64,000 bases of DNA from Devosia sp. YR412 (lineage in GTDB: Bacteria > Pseudomonadota > Alphaproteobacteria > Rhizobiales > Devosiaceae). Positions 1-8,674 of this stretch are shown in pieces; the first letter of the stretch is position 1, and the number at the start of each line of letters is the position of its first letter. The stretch covers positions 272,685 through 336,684 of the forward strand of contig NZ_FOFL01000004.1 in NCBI RefSeq assembly GCF_900110945.1. Direction: 5' to 3'. The translations under genes were made by a program, and so were the position numbers. The notes beneath the pieces are model-generated. The model was not told the origin of the DNA and did not search any database. It saw nothing but the letters and a program-made list of their open reading frames with translations.

Positions 1-1
1 C

Positions 2-361
2 GTGGCGCGCGAGCTGATTCCGCTGATGCAGCAGCAGGGCACCGAGGATGAGGAAGCGGCGCTTTCGCTCGGCGCCAATGGCTGGCAGATGTTCTGGTTC
101 GTCACCCTGCCCAATATCCGCTGGGCGATTCTCTACGGCGCCATCCTCACCAATGCCCGCGTCATGGGCGAATTCGGCGCAGTTTCAGTGGTCTCCGGCT
201 CGATCCGCGGCCAGACCAACACCCTGCCGCTGCAGATCAGCCAATTGTTCAATGATTTCAACGTCACCGGCTCGTTTGCCGCGGCATCGACTCTGGCGCT
301 GATGGCGGTGCTGACCCTGATTCTCAAATCCACACTGGAAGCCAAGGGCGGCTGGCGCTGA
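2..361 (+). CDS. cysW: Sulfate/thiosulfate ABC transporter permease CysW (3' part)
   Basis: Only the last 119 or so residues lie in the window; the gene runs in from the left edge, so the GTG at position 2 is not taken as its start. The protein is an inner-membrane permease subunit that passes sulfate or thiosulfate through the CysTWA importer. The visible part carries the cytoplasmic coupling loop typical of ABC permeases ([16 protein letters not shown]), then [12 protein letters not shown] and a final membrane helix near the C-terminus. These match the CysW family closely as I remember it. The ATPase gene cysA, which often follows cysW, is not downstream: the next gene is convergent. The ATPase must lie upstream or elsewhere. 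Confidence 0.9.
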   Translation: MARELIPLMQQQGTEDEEAALSLGANGWQMFWFVTLPNIRWAILYGAILTNARVMGEFGAVSVVSGSIRGQTNTLPLQISQLFNDFNVTGSFAAASTLALMAVLTLILKSTLEAKGGWR

Positions 362-380
362 TTGCGCCAACCGCCGTTGA

Positions 381-1319
381 TTAATGCCAGCTCTTCAGCC
401 CCAGCAGCTTCTCGCCCAGCTCGGTCAGCTTGGCCGTCTCGGAATTTTTCTTCTCCCATTCACGCGGATCGCCCGGAAAGGCATCGCGCTGCGGGTGGTC
501 GAGCTCGCGCCATAGCCGCACCCGTTCTGTGCGTTCCGCCACATTGCCCTCGTCGGCCGGATACATCGAAATATATTGCGCCATGCGCACCCGGTCCTTG
601 GAGTGGTTGGGCCGCACGCCATGGGCCAGCAGGGTGTTGAAGATCATCAGATCGCCCGGCTCCATCTCGATATTGGTGATCTTGAGGCCCGTCGTATCGG
701 GATGCATCGGGTCGCGGTCGGCTGGCTGGGTCTTCACCCAGTTGTCGAAATCATAGAACAGCTCGGGAATGCACTGAAAGCCGCCTACATCGCCATCCTG
801 CTTGACGAGGCTCAAGACGCCCTGCACGCCGATCGGCAGCGGATCGAGCGAGGTATCGCTGTCCCAGTGGATGAAGCCATTGGGATTGCCCTGCACCTTC
901 TTGGGCACATTGAGATTGGCCCGGTCGATGCTGGTCCAGAGTTCCTCGATGTCCCAGATATCGACGAAGGCGTCGTAGACCCGCTGTTCCATGCGGTTGT
1001 CCCACAACAGCTGGTGGTTGTAGATTTCCACCATGCCGGTGCCGTTGAGCTCCTTCATCTTGTGGTCGCGGCGCTGCGGCGCATACCAGGTGCTTGGATC
1101 TGCCGGATTCTTTTCATCAAATTCCCAGAGCAAAGCCTTGAGCCGCTCGACATTTTCCTGCGGCACCGCACCGCGCACAATCACATAGCCCTTGGTCACC
1201 CAGTGCTCCCAGTCTGCCGGGCTCAGCACCCGCAGGGGCAGCTTCTTGACGATATCCTTGAGCTGCGTGGTCACCACCTGCGTGGTTGGATGGCTGTCGC
1301 GTTTCGTGGCTGGCTGCAT
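381..1319 (-). CDS. Phytanoyl-CoA dioxygenase (PhyH) family protein
   Basis: A 312-residue member of the Fe(II)/2-oxoglutarate-dependent PhyH superfamily. The metal-binding pair appears as HWD in FIHWDSDTSLD and a distal histidine in LLAHGVRPNHS, with the arginine that would hold 2-oxoglutarate just after it. The start is the ATG at 1319 because GGGAGAGAG stands 3-6 bases upstream; a longer reading frame to 1409 has no such support. It is transcribed divergently from an AraC regulator that begins 132 bases away, so the regulator probably controls it. The substrate cannot be read from the sequence; relatives hydroxylate small amino-acid-like or acyl compounds. Its end faces the end of cysW with a 19-base gap. 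Confidence 0.8.
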   Translation of the reverse strand: MQPATKRDSHPTTQVVTTQLKDIVKKLPLRVLSPADWEHWVTKGYVIVRGAVPQENVERLKALLWEFDEKNPADPSTWYAPQRRDHKMKELNGTGMVEIYNHQLLWDNRMEQRVYDAFVDIWDIEELWTSIDRANLNVPKKVQGNPNGFIHWDSDTSLDPLPIGVQGVLSLVKQDGDVGGFQCIPELFYDFDNWVKTQPADRDPMHPDTTGLKITNIEMEPGDLMIFNTLLAHGVRPNHSKDRVRMAQYISMYPADEGNVAERTERVRLWRELDHPQRDAFPGDPREWEKKNSETAKLTELGEKLLGLKSWH

Positions 1320-1451
1320 GTCTCTCTCCCATTGTGGTCCCCGCTGGGGCTTGCTGATGGGATTGAGCCTAGGGTGCCTTGCGCGTGGCTTCTTGCCCAA
1401 GGCTGGCAAGTATTGATACTATTCTGGCGCAGAACGAGTGAGCGACGCCAC
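1320..1451. promoter_or_regulatory. Divergent control region phyH-like / araC with inverted repeats
   Basis: The 132 bases between the two divergent starts hold two inverted repeats. CTTGCC and GGCAAG are separated by 7 bases (1392-1410), and AGTAT-TG-ATACT overlaps the end of the first (1409-1420). Either could be the AraC-family operator. The repeats are seen directly; the operator role is inference from position. Confidence 0.4.
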
Positions 1452-2309
1452 ATGAAGTCCTATCTCGAACATCTCACCACCGATGAGGACGCCTCCTGGG
1501 CGACCCTCAACCGGCGGCTCGATGACAGTATTCCCTTCCAGTGGCACCACCATCCCGAGTTCGAGCTGACCCTGACGCTCAATTCCTCCGGCCAGCGCTT
1601 CATCGGCGACCACATCGGCCGCTACGAGCCGGGCGACCTCGTGCTGATCGGCCCCTACCTGCCCCATACCTGGCATTCGCTCGACCGGCCCGACGCCGGC
1701 CAGCCGCATCGGGCGCTGGTCATGTGGTTCCTGCCCGAATGGGCCGAACGGCTCACCGCCAATGCCGAGCTGCGGCCGGTGGGCGCCATGCTGGCTCGCG
1801 CCGCCAATGGCCTCAAATTCTCCGACGCTGCCGCCAGCGCCATCCGTCCGGCCGTCGAACAGCTCTTCACCCAACCCCCGGTGGAGCGCTTTCTTGGACT
1901 GGTCTCCGTGCTGCATACCCTCGCAAAAGACCGCGATGCCACCCCGCTTTCGGCCACCGCGCCCGAATTGGCGCCCGCCGCCACCGATCGCGGTCGCATT
2001 GATCGCGTCCTCAACCATATTCACAGCAATTTCGCCCAACCCATTAGCATGACTCAACTCGCCGATATCGCCGCCCTCTCGACCTCGGGCCTGCACCGCA
2101 CTTTCCTGCGCCACACCCGCCAGAGCGTCAGCCAATACCTGATCCGCCTGCGCATCGGCCGCGCCTGCGCCCTGCTCTCCTCGGGCAACATGCCGATCGG
2201 CCAGATCGCCGGCGAAGTCGGCTATGACTCCCTCGCCAATTTCAACCGCCAGTTCAAATCCCTCAAAAGCACCACGCCAAGGGAATACAGGGCGGCCTTT
2301 TCGCAGTAG
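1452..2309 (+). CDS. AraC family transcriptional regulator with N-terminal cupin
   Basis: A 285-residue regulator. The first ~150 residues form a cupin-like sensing domain with the histidine cluster PFQWHHHPEFELT and GDLVLIGPYLPHTWHS. The last ~100 residues are a double helix-turn-helix of the AraC/XylS type: ISMTQLADIAALSTSGLHR, then IGQIAGEVGYDSLANFNRQF and the family ending TTPREYR. The start is the ATG at 1452; the open frame continues upstream to 576 only as a shadow of the opposite gene. It probably binds a small ligand and controls the divergent dioxygenase gene. folP begins 9 bases after its stop and might be partly co-transcribed, though the functions look unrelated. Confidence 0.85.
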   Translation: MKSYLEHLTTDEDASWATLNRRLDDSIPFQWHHHPEFELTLTLNSSGQRFIGDHIGRYEPGDLVLIGPYLPHTWHSLDRPDAGQPHRALVMWFLPEWAERLTANAELRPVGAMLARAANGLKFSDAAASAIRPAVEQLFTQPPVERFLGLVSVLHTLAKDRDATPLSATAPELAPAATDRGRIDRVLNHIHSNFAQPISMTQLADIAALSTSGLHRTFLRHTRQSVSQYLIRLRIGRACALLSSGNMPIGQIAGEVGYDSLANFNRQFKSLKSTTPREYRAAFSQ

Positions 2310-2318
2310 ACCTCAGCC

Positions 2319-3182
2319 ATGCACTCGACCCACGCCATCCCCCTGCCCAGCCGCCCGCCCCTGATCCTGGGGCCAGTGCCTTGCGTCATGGGTATTCTCA
2401 ACGTCACCCCCGACAGCTTCTCCGACGGCGGCCAGCACGATCGTGTCGATGCCGCCATGGCGCATGCCCACCAGATGATCGCCGAAGGGGCCGACATCAT
2501 CGATATCGGTGGCGAAAGCACCCGCCCCGGCTCGCAGCCGGTGGGCGTGCAGGAAGAACTCGACCGCGTCATGCCGGTTATCCAGGCGCTGGTCGCCGCC
2601 GGCATCACCACGCCCCTCTCCATCGACACCTACAAGCCGCTCGTCGCCGATCAGGCCATCCAGGCCGGCGCCGCGATCATCAACGACGTGCACGGCCTGC
2701 AGGGCGCGGACGAAATGGCCGACGTCGCCGCCCTGCACCAGGTGCCGGTCATCGTCATGCATTGGCAAAAAGACCGCGATAAATTTTTTCCGCTCCTCGA
2801 TGACATGCGCCGCTATTTCGAGCGCAGTATCGCACGCGCCGAGCAGGCGGGGATAAGTCGCGACCGGCTCATTCTCGATCCGGGCTTTGGTTTCGGCAAA
2901 ACACTCAGCGAAAACTATGCAATCCTGCAGCAAATCGGCGGCATTCAACACGAAAGATGGCAGCAAAAACTGCCTTTGCTTGTTGGTTGCTCGCGCAAAT
3001 CCATGATCGGAAAACTGCTCGGCAACGAGCCCGAGGAGCGCCTGGCGGGCACGATTGCCGCCAATGTCATCGGCTATCTCAATGGCGGGCATATCTTTCG
3101 GGTGCATGACGTCCGCGCCAATCGCGATGCCCTTCGCGTGGCACAGGCGACGCTGTATGGTCCGCCGACGGAACTGGGGTAG
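2319..3182 (+). CDS. folP: Dihydropteroate synthase
   Basis: A 287-residue cytoplasmic enzyme that joins p-aminobenzoate to 6-hydroxymethyl-7,8-dihydropterin diphosphate to give dihydropteroate, the sulfonamide-sensitive step of folate synthesis. Both signatures are clear: MGILNVTPDSFSDGG near residue 25 and DIIDIGGESTRPGSQ near residue 60. The later motifs ILDPGFGFGKT and GCSRKSMIG complete the TIM-barrel family pattern. It is the first gene of a tight folP-folB-folK operon, with 3 bases to folB, so three consecutive folate steps are made together. Length is normal. Confidence 0.96.
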   Translation: MHSTHAIPLPSRPPLILGPVPCVMGILNVTPDSFSDGGQHDRVDAAMAHAHQMIAEGADIIDIGGESTRPGSQPVGVQEELDRVMPVIQALVAAGITTPLSIDTYKPLVADQAIQAGAAIINDVHGLQGADEMADVAALHQVPVIVMHWQKDRDKFFPLLDDMRRYFERSIARAEQAGISRDRLILDPGFGFGKTLSENYAILQQIGGIQHERWQQKLPLLVGCSRKSMIGKLLGNEPEERLAGTIAANVIGYLNGGHIFRVHDVRANRDALRVAQATLYGPPTELG

Positions 3183-3185
3183 CAC

Positions 3186-3572
3186 ATGACGCAGGCGTTC
3201 ACGGGCGACCGTATCATCCTGAAAGACCTGGGCTTTTATGGCTATCATGGGCTGATGAAAGAAGAGAAGGCGCTCGGCCAGCGATTCTTTATCGACCTCG
3301 AATGCGGCGTCGACCTCTCCGCCCCGGCCCTCACCGACAGCATCGGCAAGACGGTTTCCTATGCTGATATCTATGACGTGGTGAAGCAGGCCTTCGAGGG
3401 CAAGCGCATGCATCTCATTGAGGCCGTTGCACAAAATATCGTCGATGCGATTTTCAATGCCTTCCAGGACGTGAACTGGATCATCATCCGCGTCCGCAAG
3501 CCCGAGGCGCCGATTGCCATGGTGCGCGGCGAGGCGGCGATCGAGCTGCATCGGCAGCGGAAAATCTCGTGA
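3186..3572 (+). CDS. folB: Dihydroneopterin aldolase
   Basis: A 128-residue enzyme that cleaves 7,8-dihydroneopterin to 6-hydroxymethyl-7,8-dihydropterin and glycolaldehyde, the step before FolK. It has the FolB pattern: DLGFYGYHGLMKEEKALGQ near the N-terminus, where the active-site tyrosine and glutamate lie, then TVSYADIYDVV and LIEAVAQNI. It starts 3 bases after folP and its TGA overlaps the GTG of folK, so translation is probably coupled. Length is usual. Confidence 0.95.
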   Translation: MTQAFTGDRIILKDLGFYGYHGLMKEEKALGQRFFIDLECGVDLSAPALTDSIGKTVSYADIYDVVKQAFEGKRMHLIEAVAQNIVDAIFNAFQDVNWIIIRVRKPEAPIAMVRGEAAIELHRQRKIS

Positions 3573-4015
3573 CCTCAAAGGCTTGGCTTAGCTTGGGCGC
3601 CAATATCGGCGATCCGCCGGCGCAACTGGCCGAGGCCTTGCGCCGGATCGATGCGGAAGAGCATGTCCACATCACAAAACGCTCCTCGGTGATTATCACC
3701 AAGGCTTGGGGCAAAACGGATCAGCCGGACTTCGCCAATATGGCGATCGAGGTGGAGACCAGTCTCAAGCCGCTGGAATTGCTCGATGTTCTGCAGGCCA
3801 TCGAGCTCGCCATGGGCCGCGTGCGCAAGGAGGTCTGGGGGCCAAGGCTGATCGATATCGACATCTTGGCCTATGACCAGATCGAGATGATATCCCCGCG
3901 CCTGACCCTGCCGCACCCTTATGCCCATGAGCGTGAATTCGTCTTGAATCCCCTCGCAGAAATTTCACCATCGGTGAACCAATGGCTCACCAGACGGGTG
4001 CATTCCGCGAATTAG
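3569..4015 (+). CDS. folK: 2-amino-4-hydroxy-6-hydroxymethyldihydropteridine pyrophosphokinase
   Basis: A 148-residue HPPK that transfers diphosphate from ATP to 6-hydroxymethyl-7,8-dihydropterin, supplying the substrate of FolP. The family core RKEVWGPRLIDIDILAYD is present around residue 90, holding the two metal-binding aspartates, followed by LPHPYAHEREFVLNPLAEI. The start is GTG at 3569, overlapping the folB stop in GTGA. Its stop overlaps by 4 bases the stop of the convergent ATP12 gene, so no separate terminator fits between them. Confidence 0.95.
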   Translation: MTSKAWLSLGANIGDPPAQLAEALRRIDAEEHVHITKRSSVIITKAWGKTDQPDFANMAIEVETSLKPLELLDVLQAIELAMGRVRKEVWGPRLIDIDILAYDQIEMISPRLTLPHPYAHEREFVLNPLAEISPSVNQWLTRRVHSAN

Positions 4016-4791
4016 GGACGCAGCGCGTCCACAACCGCAACGGCGGTATCAAATTCCACGCGGCGCCGGGCCCGGCGAATCTCGGCTTCCTCGTCCTGGC
4101 CCCAATGGGTGATCTGGTAATCCTCATCGACATGCGCCGCGGTCCAGACCTCATCGGCTGAGAACAGCTCATGCAGCAGGCCAATGGCCAGAAGGCCCGA
4201 CCCGGTCAGGCCGGTGATCGAGACCAGCGCCGTGAGGGTGAGCAGGTTCTCATTGCCCAGCGACTCGGCCAGACGATCGAGCGTCGCCTTGGGCTGGGGC
4301 TGGTGGATGATGCCCATGGTCGGCTGGAAGCTGATGCCGAAGTGGCGGGCCAGCGTGGTCAGCGCGTGATCCCAGGCCTTGTCCTGCCGGGCGACCAGTT
4401 CCTGCGGGCTATCGGCGCGATAGAGCAGCAGGTCGCCGGCAGCAAATTTCAGCACTTCCTCACGGAAGGCCGGTACCATGGCTTCGCCGCTCTCGATCGC
4501 CGAATTGACCAGCCGCACCATGGGCATGGTGGTGGCGTCGATGAACTCGCCCTGCGCCGACCATTCCTCGGCAATGGCCGTGGCAATGGCCGCGACCGGG
4601 ACAACGATCGGATGCTTGTGGCCCGGCGTCTTGGTCTGGCGGCCATCGAGCGTCACGACAAAACCGCCATCGACCGGACCGGCGGCTACGTCTTTGTAGA
4701 ACCGCTTGGGCAGTTCGACCTTGTCGAGCTCCTGCGCCCGGCCATAACCGTCGTTGAGGTGTTTCTGGATTTCGTCGAGCTGGTCGCGCAT
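4012..4791 (-). CDS. ATP12 family F1-ATPase assembly chaperone
   Basis: A 259-residue homologue of mitochondrial Atp12p, which shields the F1 alpha subunit during assembly; the family is typical of alphaproteobacteria and mitochondria. Recognisable segments are RFYKDVAAGPVDGGFVVTLDGRQTKTP, given here only in outline, and the region around TTMPMVRLVNSAI and GDLLLYRADSPQELV. I use the ATG at 4791, 4 bases downstream of the HAD gene stop, instead of a longer frame that would overlap that gene. It is the last gene of the crcB-rluC-HAD chain and ends tail-to-tail with folK. Function in bacteria is inferred from the eukaryotic relative. Confidence 0.85.
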   Translation of the reverse strand: MRDQLDEIQKHLNDGYGRAQELDKVELPKRFYKDVAAGPVDGGFVVTLDGRQTKTPGHKHPIVVPVAAIATAIAEEWSAQGEFIDATTMPMVRLVNSAIESGEAMVPAFREEVLKFAAGDLLLYRADSPQELVARQDKAWDHALTTLARHFGISFQPTMGIIHQPQPKATLDRLAESLGNENLLTLTALVSITGLTGSGLLAIGLLHELFSADEVWTAAHVDEDYQITHWGQDEEAEIRRARRRVEFDTAVAVVDALRP

Positions 4792-4795
4792 GGGC

Positions 4796-5458
4796 TTAGT
4801 CCAGGAGTTTGGCGATCGCCGGGACCAATTGGTCATAGCGGTCGATCATGGTGTCAGCGCCGACGGCGATCAGCTCGCGCGGCTCGTGATAGCCCCAGGT
4901 GACGCCAATGGTGCGGGTCTTGGCGGCAACGCCCATTTCGATATCGAAGGTGGTGTCGCCGATCATCACCGTCTGCTCCGGGGTCGCGCCGGTCTCGCGC
5001 ATGGCGGTTTCGAGCATGCCGGGATGGGGCTTGGAGGGATTGTGGTCGGGCGTCTGCAGGGTGACGAAGTGGTCGGTCAGGTCATGAATTGCCAGGATGC
5101 GATGCACGCCGTTGAGACCCTTGCCGGTGGCGATACCGAGCACGACGTCGTCCAGTGCCCGTAAGGCGTTCAATGCCTCCAGCGCGCCGGGATACAGGCC
5201 CTCGCGGTCACCATTGGTGACAACGGAGGCGCGGTAATGCGCCTTGTAGTCATTGACCAGCGTGTCGATCAGCACCGGATCATCGGTGTGAGCCAGCCGC
5301 GCCATGGCATTGGGCAGCGACAGGCCGATAACGCGGCGCGACTGGGCCGGCGTCGGCGGGGTGAGCCCTGCCCCGGCCAGGGTCGTCGCCATATGCTCGG
5401 AGATCAACGCCTGAGTGTCGATCAGCGTGCCGTCCATATCGAAAATGACGAGTTTCAA
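4796..5458 (-). CDS. HAD family hydrolase, phosphoglycolate phosphatase-like
   Basis: A 220-residue HAD-superfamily phosphatase. Motif I is FDMDGTLIDT at the N-terminus, with two nucleophile/acid aspartates; motif II is the threonine in IATGK; motif III lysine is in NPSKPHPGML; motif IV is MIGDTTFDIEM. The cap insertion between motifs I and II is of the subfamily IA helical type. The start is TTG at 5458, overlapping the rluC stop (TTGA), with GGAGG 7 bases upstream. Substrate is unknown; in many alphaproteobacteria this gene lies beside rluC and ATP12. Coupled translation with rluC is likely. Confidence 0.85.
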   Translation of the reverse strand: MKLVIFDMDGTLIDTQALISEHMATTLAGAGLTPPTPAQSRRVIGLSLPNAMARLAHTDDPVLIDTLVNDYKAHYRASVVTNGDREGLYPGALEALNALRALDDVVLGIATGKGLNGVHRILAIHDLTDHFVTLQTPDHNPSKPHPGMLETAMRETGATPEQTVMIGDTTFDIEMGVAAKTRTIGVTWGYHEPRELIAVGADTMIDRYDQLVPAIAKLLD

Positions 5459-6441
5459 ACGCCATCCTCCGGATCGCCGCTGACATCATAGCGGTCGGGA
5501 TCAAAGCCCAGCGTCTCAAAGCTCGCCCGCATATGCGGCGGCAGCGGTGCCGAAATGTCGAGGCGCTTGCCATTGCGCAGCGGAATGGCAATGCGGCGGG
5601 CATGCAGATGCAGGCCTTCGGAAAGGCCCGGCGCGCCCTGCCAATTCTCGATGTTGAAATAGCGGGGGTCACCGATAATCGGCGTGCCGAGCTGAGCCAT
5701 ATGCACGCGCAGCTGATGGGTGCGGCCGGTGACCGGCTTCAGCGTCACCCAGGCAAAGCGCCGGCTGGCGGTATCGGTGGTGGAATAATAGCTCAGCGAA
5801 TGCTGGGCATTGGGGGCGCCATTGCGCACCACAACCATCTGCTCGCCATCGTCTGTGCTCTGGCGGGCGAGGAAGCAGGAGATTTCGCCCTGCTGCGGAT
5901 GCGGATTGCCGGCGACGATGGCCCAATAGATCTTCCGTGCCGAGCGCGAGCGGAACACATTACCGAAATGGCTGGCCGCCTGCTTGGTCTTGGCGACGAC
6001 AAGGCAACCCGAGGTATCGCGGTCGAGACGATGCACGAGGCGCGGCGGCTCGCCCTTCTTGTTGGGCAGGCTTTTCAGCATGCCGTCGAGATGGCGGCTC
6101 TGGCCGCTGCCGCCCTGCACGGCGAGGCCATGCGGCTTGTTGAAGACATAAATGTCATCGTCCTCATAAAGGATCAGGTCCTTGAGGAAATTGGCATCGG
6201 CATCGTTGAGCTTGACCGGCTTGACGGTATCCGGATCATCGATCGGCGGGATGCGCACGGTCTGGCCGGGCACCAGTCGCGTATTGGTCGTGACCTTGGC
6301 CTTGTCGACCTTGACCTCGCCATTGCGGATCAGCTTCTGCAGCCGGCCAAAGCCCAATTGGGGGAAATGCGTGGCGAACCAGCGATCGAGACGCATGCCG
6401 TCTTCGTCGTCGTTTACCAGCCGCTGTTGAACGCCACTCAT
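5455..6441 (-). CDS. rluC: RluA/RluC family 23S rRNA pseudouridine synthase
   Basis: A 328-residue enzyme that converts selected uridines of 23S rRNA to pseudouridine. An S4 RNA-binding domain covers about residues 15-75 (RLDRWFATHFPQLGFGRLQK), and the catalytic domain carries the RluA signature RLVHRLDRDTSGCLVV with its catalytic aspartate, plus GRTHQLRVHMAQLG. The start at 6441 is chosen because ATG overlaps the crcB stop (ATGA) and the S4 domain follows at once; an upstream frame to 6531 lies inside crcB. The exact target uridines and the choice between RluC and a paralogue cannot be settled here. Confidence 0.88.
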   Translation of the reverse strand: MSGVQQRLVNDDEDGMRLDRWFATHFPQLGFGRLQKLIRNGEVKVDKAKVTTNTRLVPGQTVRIPPIDDPDTVKPVKLNDADANFLKDLILYEDDDIYVFNKPHGLAVQGGSGQSRHLDGMLKSLPNKKGEPPRLVHRLDRDTSGCLVVAKTKQAASHFGNVFRSRSARKIYWAIVAGNPHPQQGEISCFLARQSTDDGEQMVVVRNGAPNAQHSLSYYSTTDTASRRFAWVTLKPVTGRTHQLRVHMAQLGTPIIGDPRYFNIENWQGAPGLSEGLHLHARRIAIPLRNGKRLDISAPLPPHMRASFETLGFDPDRYDVSGDPEDGV

Positions 6442-6818
6442 GCCACGCCTCGGGTCACCAAAAGCCCGAGATAAAGCCCAATGAGGCAGAGCACAACCGA
6501 CAACAGCACATAAGTGCCAGCCAAGAGCCATTCGCCGCGCTCGATCAGCACGATCGTGTCGAGCGAAAAGGCGGAAAAGGTAGTGAAACCGCCGAGAATC
6601 CCAACGGCCACAAAGAGGCGTGCGTCCTCCTGCCAGGTCGGCAGGAAGCGGGCCATCAAGCCGATGAACAGGCCCATGGCGGCGGAGCCAATGATATTGA
6701 TCAGCAGCGTGCCGAGCGGAAAGCTCGTGGGCCAGAACCGGGCGACCATCAGACTGGTGCCATAGCGGGCCATGGAACCAAGGGCGCCACCGAGGCCGAC
6801 GAGAAGGAAAGGATGCAT
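6438..6818 (-). CDS. crcB: Fluoride efflux channel CrcB/Fluc
   Basis: A 126-residue membrane protein with four predicted helices. Family marks are GGALGSMARYG near the start, PLGTLLINIIGS in helix 2 and GGFTTFSAFSLD in helix 3, the phenylalanine-box and sodium-site region. Fluc channels work as antiparallel dimers and export fluoride. The ATG at 6818 has a strong AAGGAGG 5 bases upstream; a longer frame to 6908 is not needed. It heads the overlapping chain crcB-rluC-HAD-ATP12. I looked for a fluoride riboswitch in the 107 bases upstream and saw none. Confidence 0.92.
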   Translation of the reverse strand: MHPFLLVGLGGALGSMARYGTSLMVARFWPTSFPLGTLLINIIGSAAMGLFIGLMARFLPTWQEDARLFVAVGILGGFTTFSAFSLDTIVLIERGEWLLAGTYVLLSVVLCLIGLYLGLLVTRGVA

Positions 6819-6925
6819 GCCTCCTTCTAGGCCCGTTGCAACACCACTTCCAGCCTCAATTGCCGGATTTGACAGGCCCCACGAACAGGCTTCAAATCTC
6901 CCCAACACCGTCCGGGAGGGGACTT

Positions 6926-7288
6926 ATGAAACGCCTTGTTCTTGCCGCCACGCTGACCCTTGCAAGCTTTGCCCTGCCCGCCATGGCGCAGGATATCGGT
7001 GGAGAATGGGGCCGCGACTCCGGCGCCTCGCGCATCGCCTTTGCGCCCTGCGGCAATGCGCTGTGCGGCACTATCACCTGGCTCCGCGACGCCAATGGCC
7101 CGGCGCGGGTCGGCCAGCAGGTGTATTTCGACATGAAACCGTCTGGCGAGAATGAATGGACCGGCAAGGCCTTCAACCCGGAAGACGGCAAGACCTATTC
7201 CGGCAAGATGCGGCTGAACGGTAATCGGCTGGTGACCGAAGGCTGCGTGTTTATTCTGTGCAAATCGGTGGAATGGGTACGGAACTAG
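6926..7288 (+). CDS. DUF2147 family secreted protein
   Basis: A 120-residue exported protein of unknown function. Residues 1-22 form a signal peptide ending AMA-QD. The mature part matches the DUF2147 pattern: GEWGRDSG, the cysteine pair in APCGNALCGTITWL, FNPEDGKTYSGKMRLNGN, and a second cysteine pair in EGCVFILCKSVEW, so two disulfides are plausible. The ATG at 6926 has GGGAGGGG upstream. It is transcribed away from crcB and its stop (TAG) shares the palindrome CTAG with the stop of the convergent rarA. Confidence 0.8.
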   Translation: MKRLVLAATLTLASFALPAMAQDIGGEWGRDSGASRIAFAPCGNALCGTITWLRDANGPARVGQQVYFDMKPSGENEWTGKAFNPEDGKTYSGKMRLNGNRLVTEGCVFILCKSVEWVRN

Positions 7289-8601
7289 TCGGCCTCGCCC
7301 TTCTTGCTGGCCCTTAGCCGCTCGAAATATTCGATGCGCTTGCGCAGATCGCGCTCGAAGCCGCGCTCGACGGGCTCGTAGAATTTCTGCCGGCCGAGCT
7401 TTTCCGGGAAATATTCCTGGCCCGAAAAGGCCTCGGGCGTGTCGTGGTCGTAGATGTATCCGTCCCCATAGCCCGAGTTTTTCATCAGCTTGGTCGGCGC
7501 GTTGAGAATGACCATGGGCGGCGCGGGCGAGCCGGTCTCCTTGGCCAGTACCATGGCGGACTTGAAGGCGGTGTAGACGGCGTTGCTCTTGGGCGCCAAC
7601 GCGAGGTGAACCACGACCTGGGCCAGCGCCAGCTCGCCCTCCGGCGAGCCGAGCATCTGATAGGCATCTCGGGCAGCGACGGCCAAAGGCAACGCCTGCG
7701 GATCAGCCTCACCGATATCTTCCGAAGCCATGCGGATCAGCCGGCGGGCGAGAAACAGCGGATCTTCCCCGGCCACCAGCATGCGGGCGAAATAGTAGAG
7801 AGCCGCATCGGGATCGGAACCGCGGATGGTCTTGTGCAGGGCCGAAATCAGATTGTAGTGGCCGTCCTGCGCCTTGTCATAGATCGGCGCGCGGCGCTGG
7901 ATGACGGTGAGCATGGTGGCGGCGTCGAGCGTCTCGCCCGGCTTGGCCGAGGCCAGCACTTCTTCCACCAGCCCCAGCAGCGCCCGCCCATCGCCATCGG
8001 CAAGCGTCAACAGCGTGCTACGGGCCTCCGGCTCGAGCGGCAGGGCGGCGCCGGTCAGTTCCTCGGCGCGCTGCACCAGCTTTTCCAGATCGTCGAGACC
8101 GAGCGACTCGAAACGCAGCACCTGGCTGCGCGATAAGAGAGCCGCGTTAAGCTCGAAGCTCGGATTTTCGGTGGTAGCACCGACCAGCACAACTGTGCCG
8201 TCTTCCATCACCGGCAGAAAGCCATCCTGCTGGGCGCGGTTGAAGCGGTGGATTTCATCGACAAACAGCAGAGTCTTGTGGCCGGAGAGGCGCTGGAAAC
8301 GGGCCTGTTCGAAGACCTTCTTGAGATCGGCCACGCCGGAAAACACCGCCGAAATCTGCACGAATGTATAGTCGATCTGATCAGCCAGCAGCCGCGCGAC
8401 GGTGGTCTTGCCGGTGCCGGGCGGTCCCCAGAGGATCAGCGAACCGAGCCGGCCCGAGGCGATCATGCGGCGCAGCGTGCCATCGGGGCCGAGCAGATGC
8501 GTCTGGCCGATTACCTCGTCGAGGCTGCGCGGGCGCAATTGATCGGCAAGCGGCCGGGCGCGGTCGGTTTCGGCGGGATCGGCAGCGAAGAGATCTGACA
8601 T
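7285..8601 (-). CDS. rarA: Replication-associated recombination protein A (RarA/MgsA), AAA+ ATPase
   Basis: A 438-residue AAA+ protein of the clamp-loader clade that acts at stalled replication forks. The Walker A motif is GPPGTGKTT near residue 61, Walker B is [11 protein letters not shown] near residue 115, sensor 1 lies in [10 protein letters not shown] and an arginine finger in ALLSRSQVL. The C-terminal tetramerisation part includes [10 protein letters not shown] and [17 protein letters not shown], both typical of RarA. Length is normal. The gene is alone on its strand, with no classic Shine-Dalgarno directly before the ATG at 8601. Confidence 0.93.
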   Translation of the reverse strand: MSDLFAADPAETDRARPLADQLRPRSLDEVIGQTHLLGPDGTLRRMIASGRLGSLILWGPPGTGKTTVARLLADQIDYTFVQISAVFSGVADLKKVFEQARFQRLSGHKTLLFVDEIHRFNRAQQDGFLPVMEDGTVVLVGATTENPSFELNAALLSRSQVLRFESLGLDDLEKLVQRAEELTGAALPLEPEARSTLLTLADGDGRALLGLVEEVLASAKPGETLDAATMLTVIQRRAPIYDKAQDGHYNLISALHKTIRGSDPDAALYYFARMLVAGEDPLFLARRLIRMASEDIGEADPQALPLAVAARDAYQMLGSPEGELALAQVVVHLALAPKSNAVYTAFKSAMVLAKETGSPAPPMVILNAPTKLMKNSGYGDGYIYDHDTPEAFSGQEYFPEKLGRQKFYEPVERGFERDLRKRIEYFERLRASKKGEAD

Positions 8602-8643
8602 GAAGGGGTTTTAGCGGATTACGCCGCGGGCCAAAAGCTGAAA

Positions 8644-8668
8644 GGCGGGAGAGGCATGCTCTCCCGCC
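8644..8668 (-). terminator. Hairpin terminator downstream of the secreted-protein gene
   Basis: GGCGGGAGAG and CTCTCCCGCC form a 10-bp perfect stem around a short loop, just 6 bases after the stop of the 8675-9151 gene. Read on the minus strand it is followed by TTTC, a weak U-tract. It separates this gene from rarA. Confidence 0.6.
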
Positions 8669-8674
8669 AGAGCT

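Noticed and set aside
6819..6925. Fluoride riboswitch before crcB
   Set aside because: The expected conserved bases and pseudoknot arrangement are not visible; a normal ribosome-binding site stands directly before the gene.
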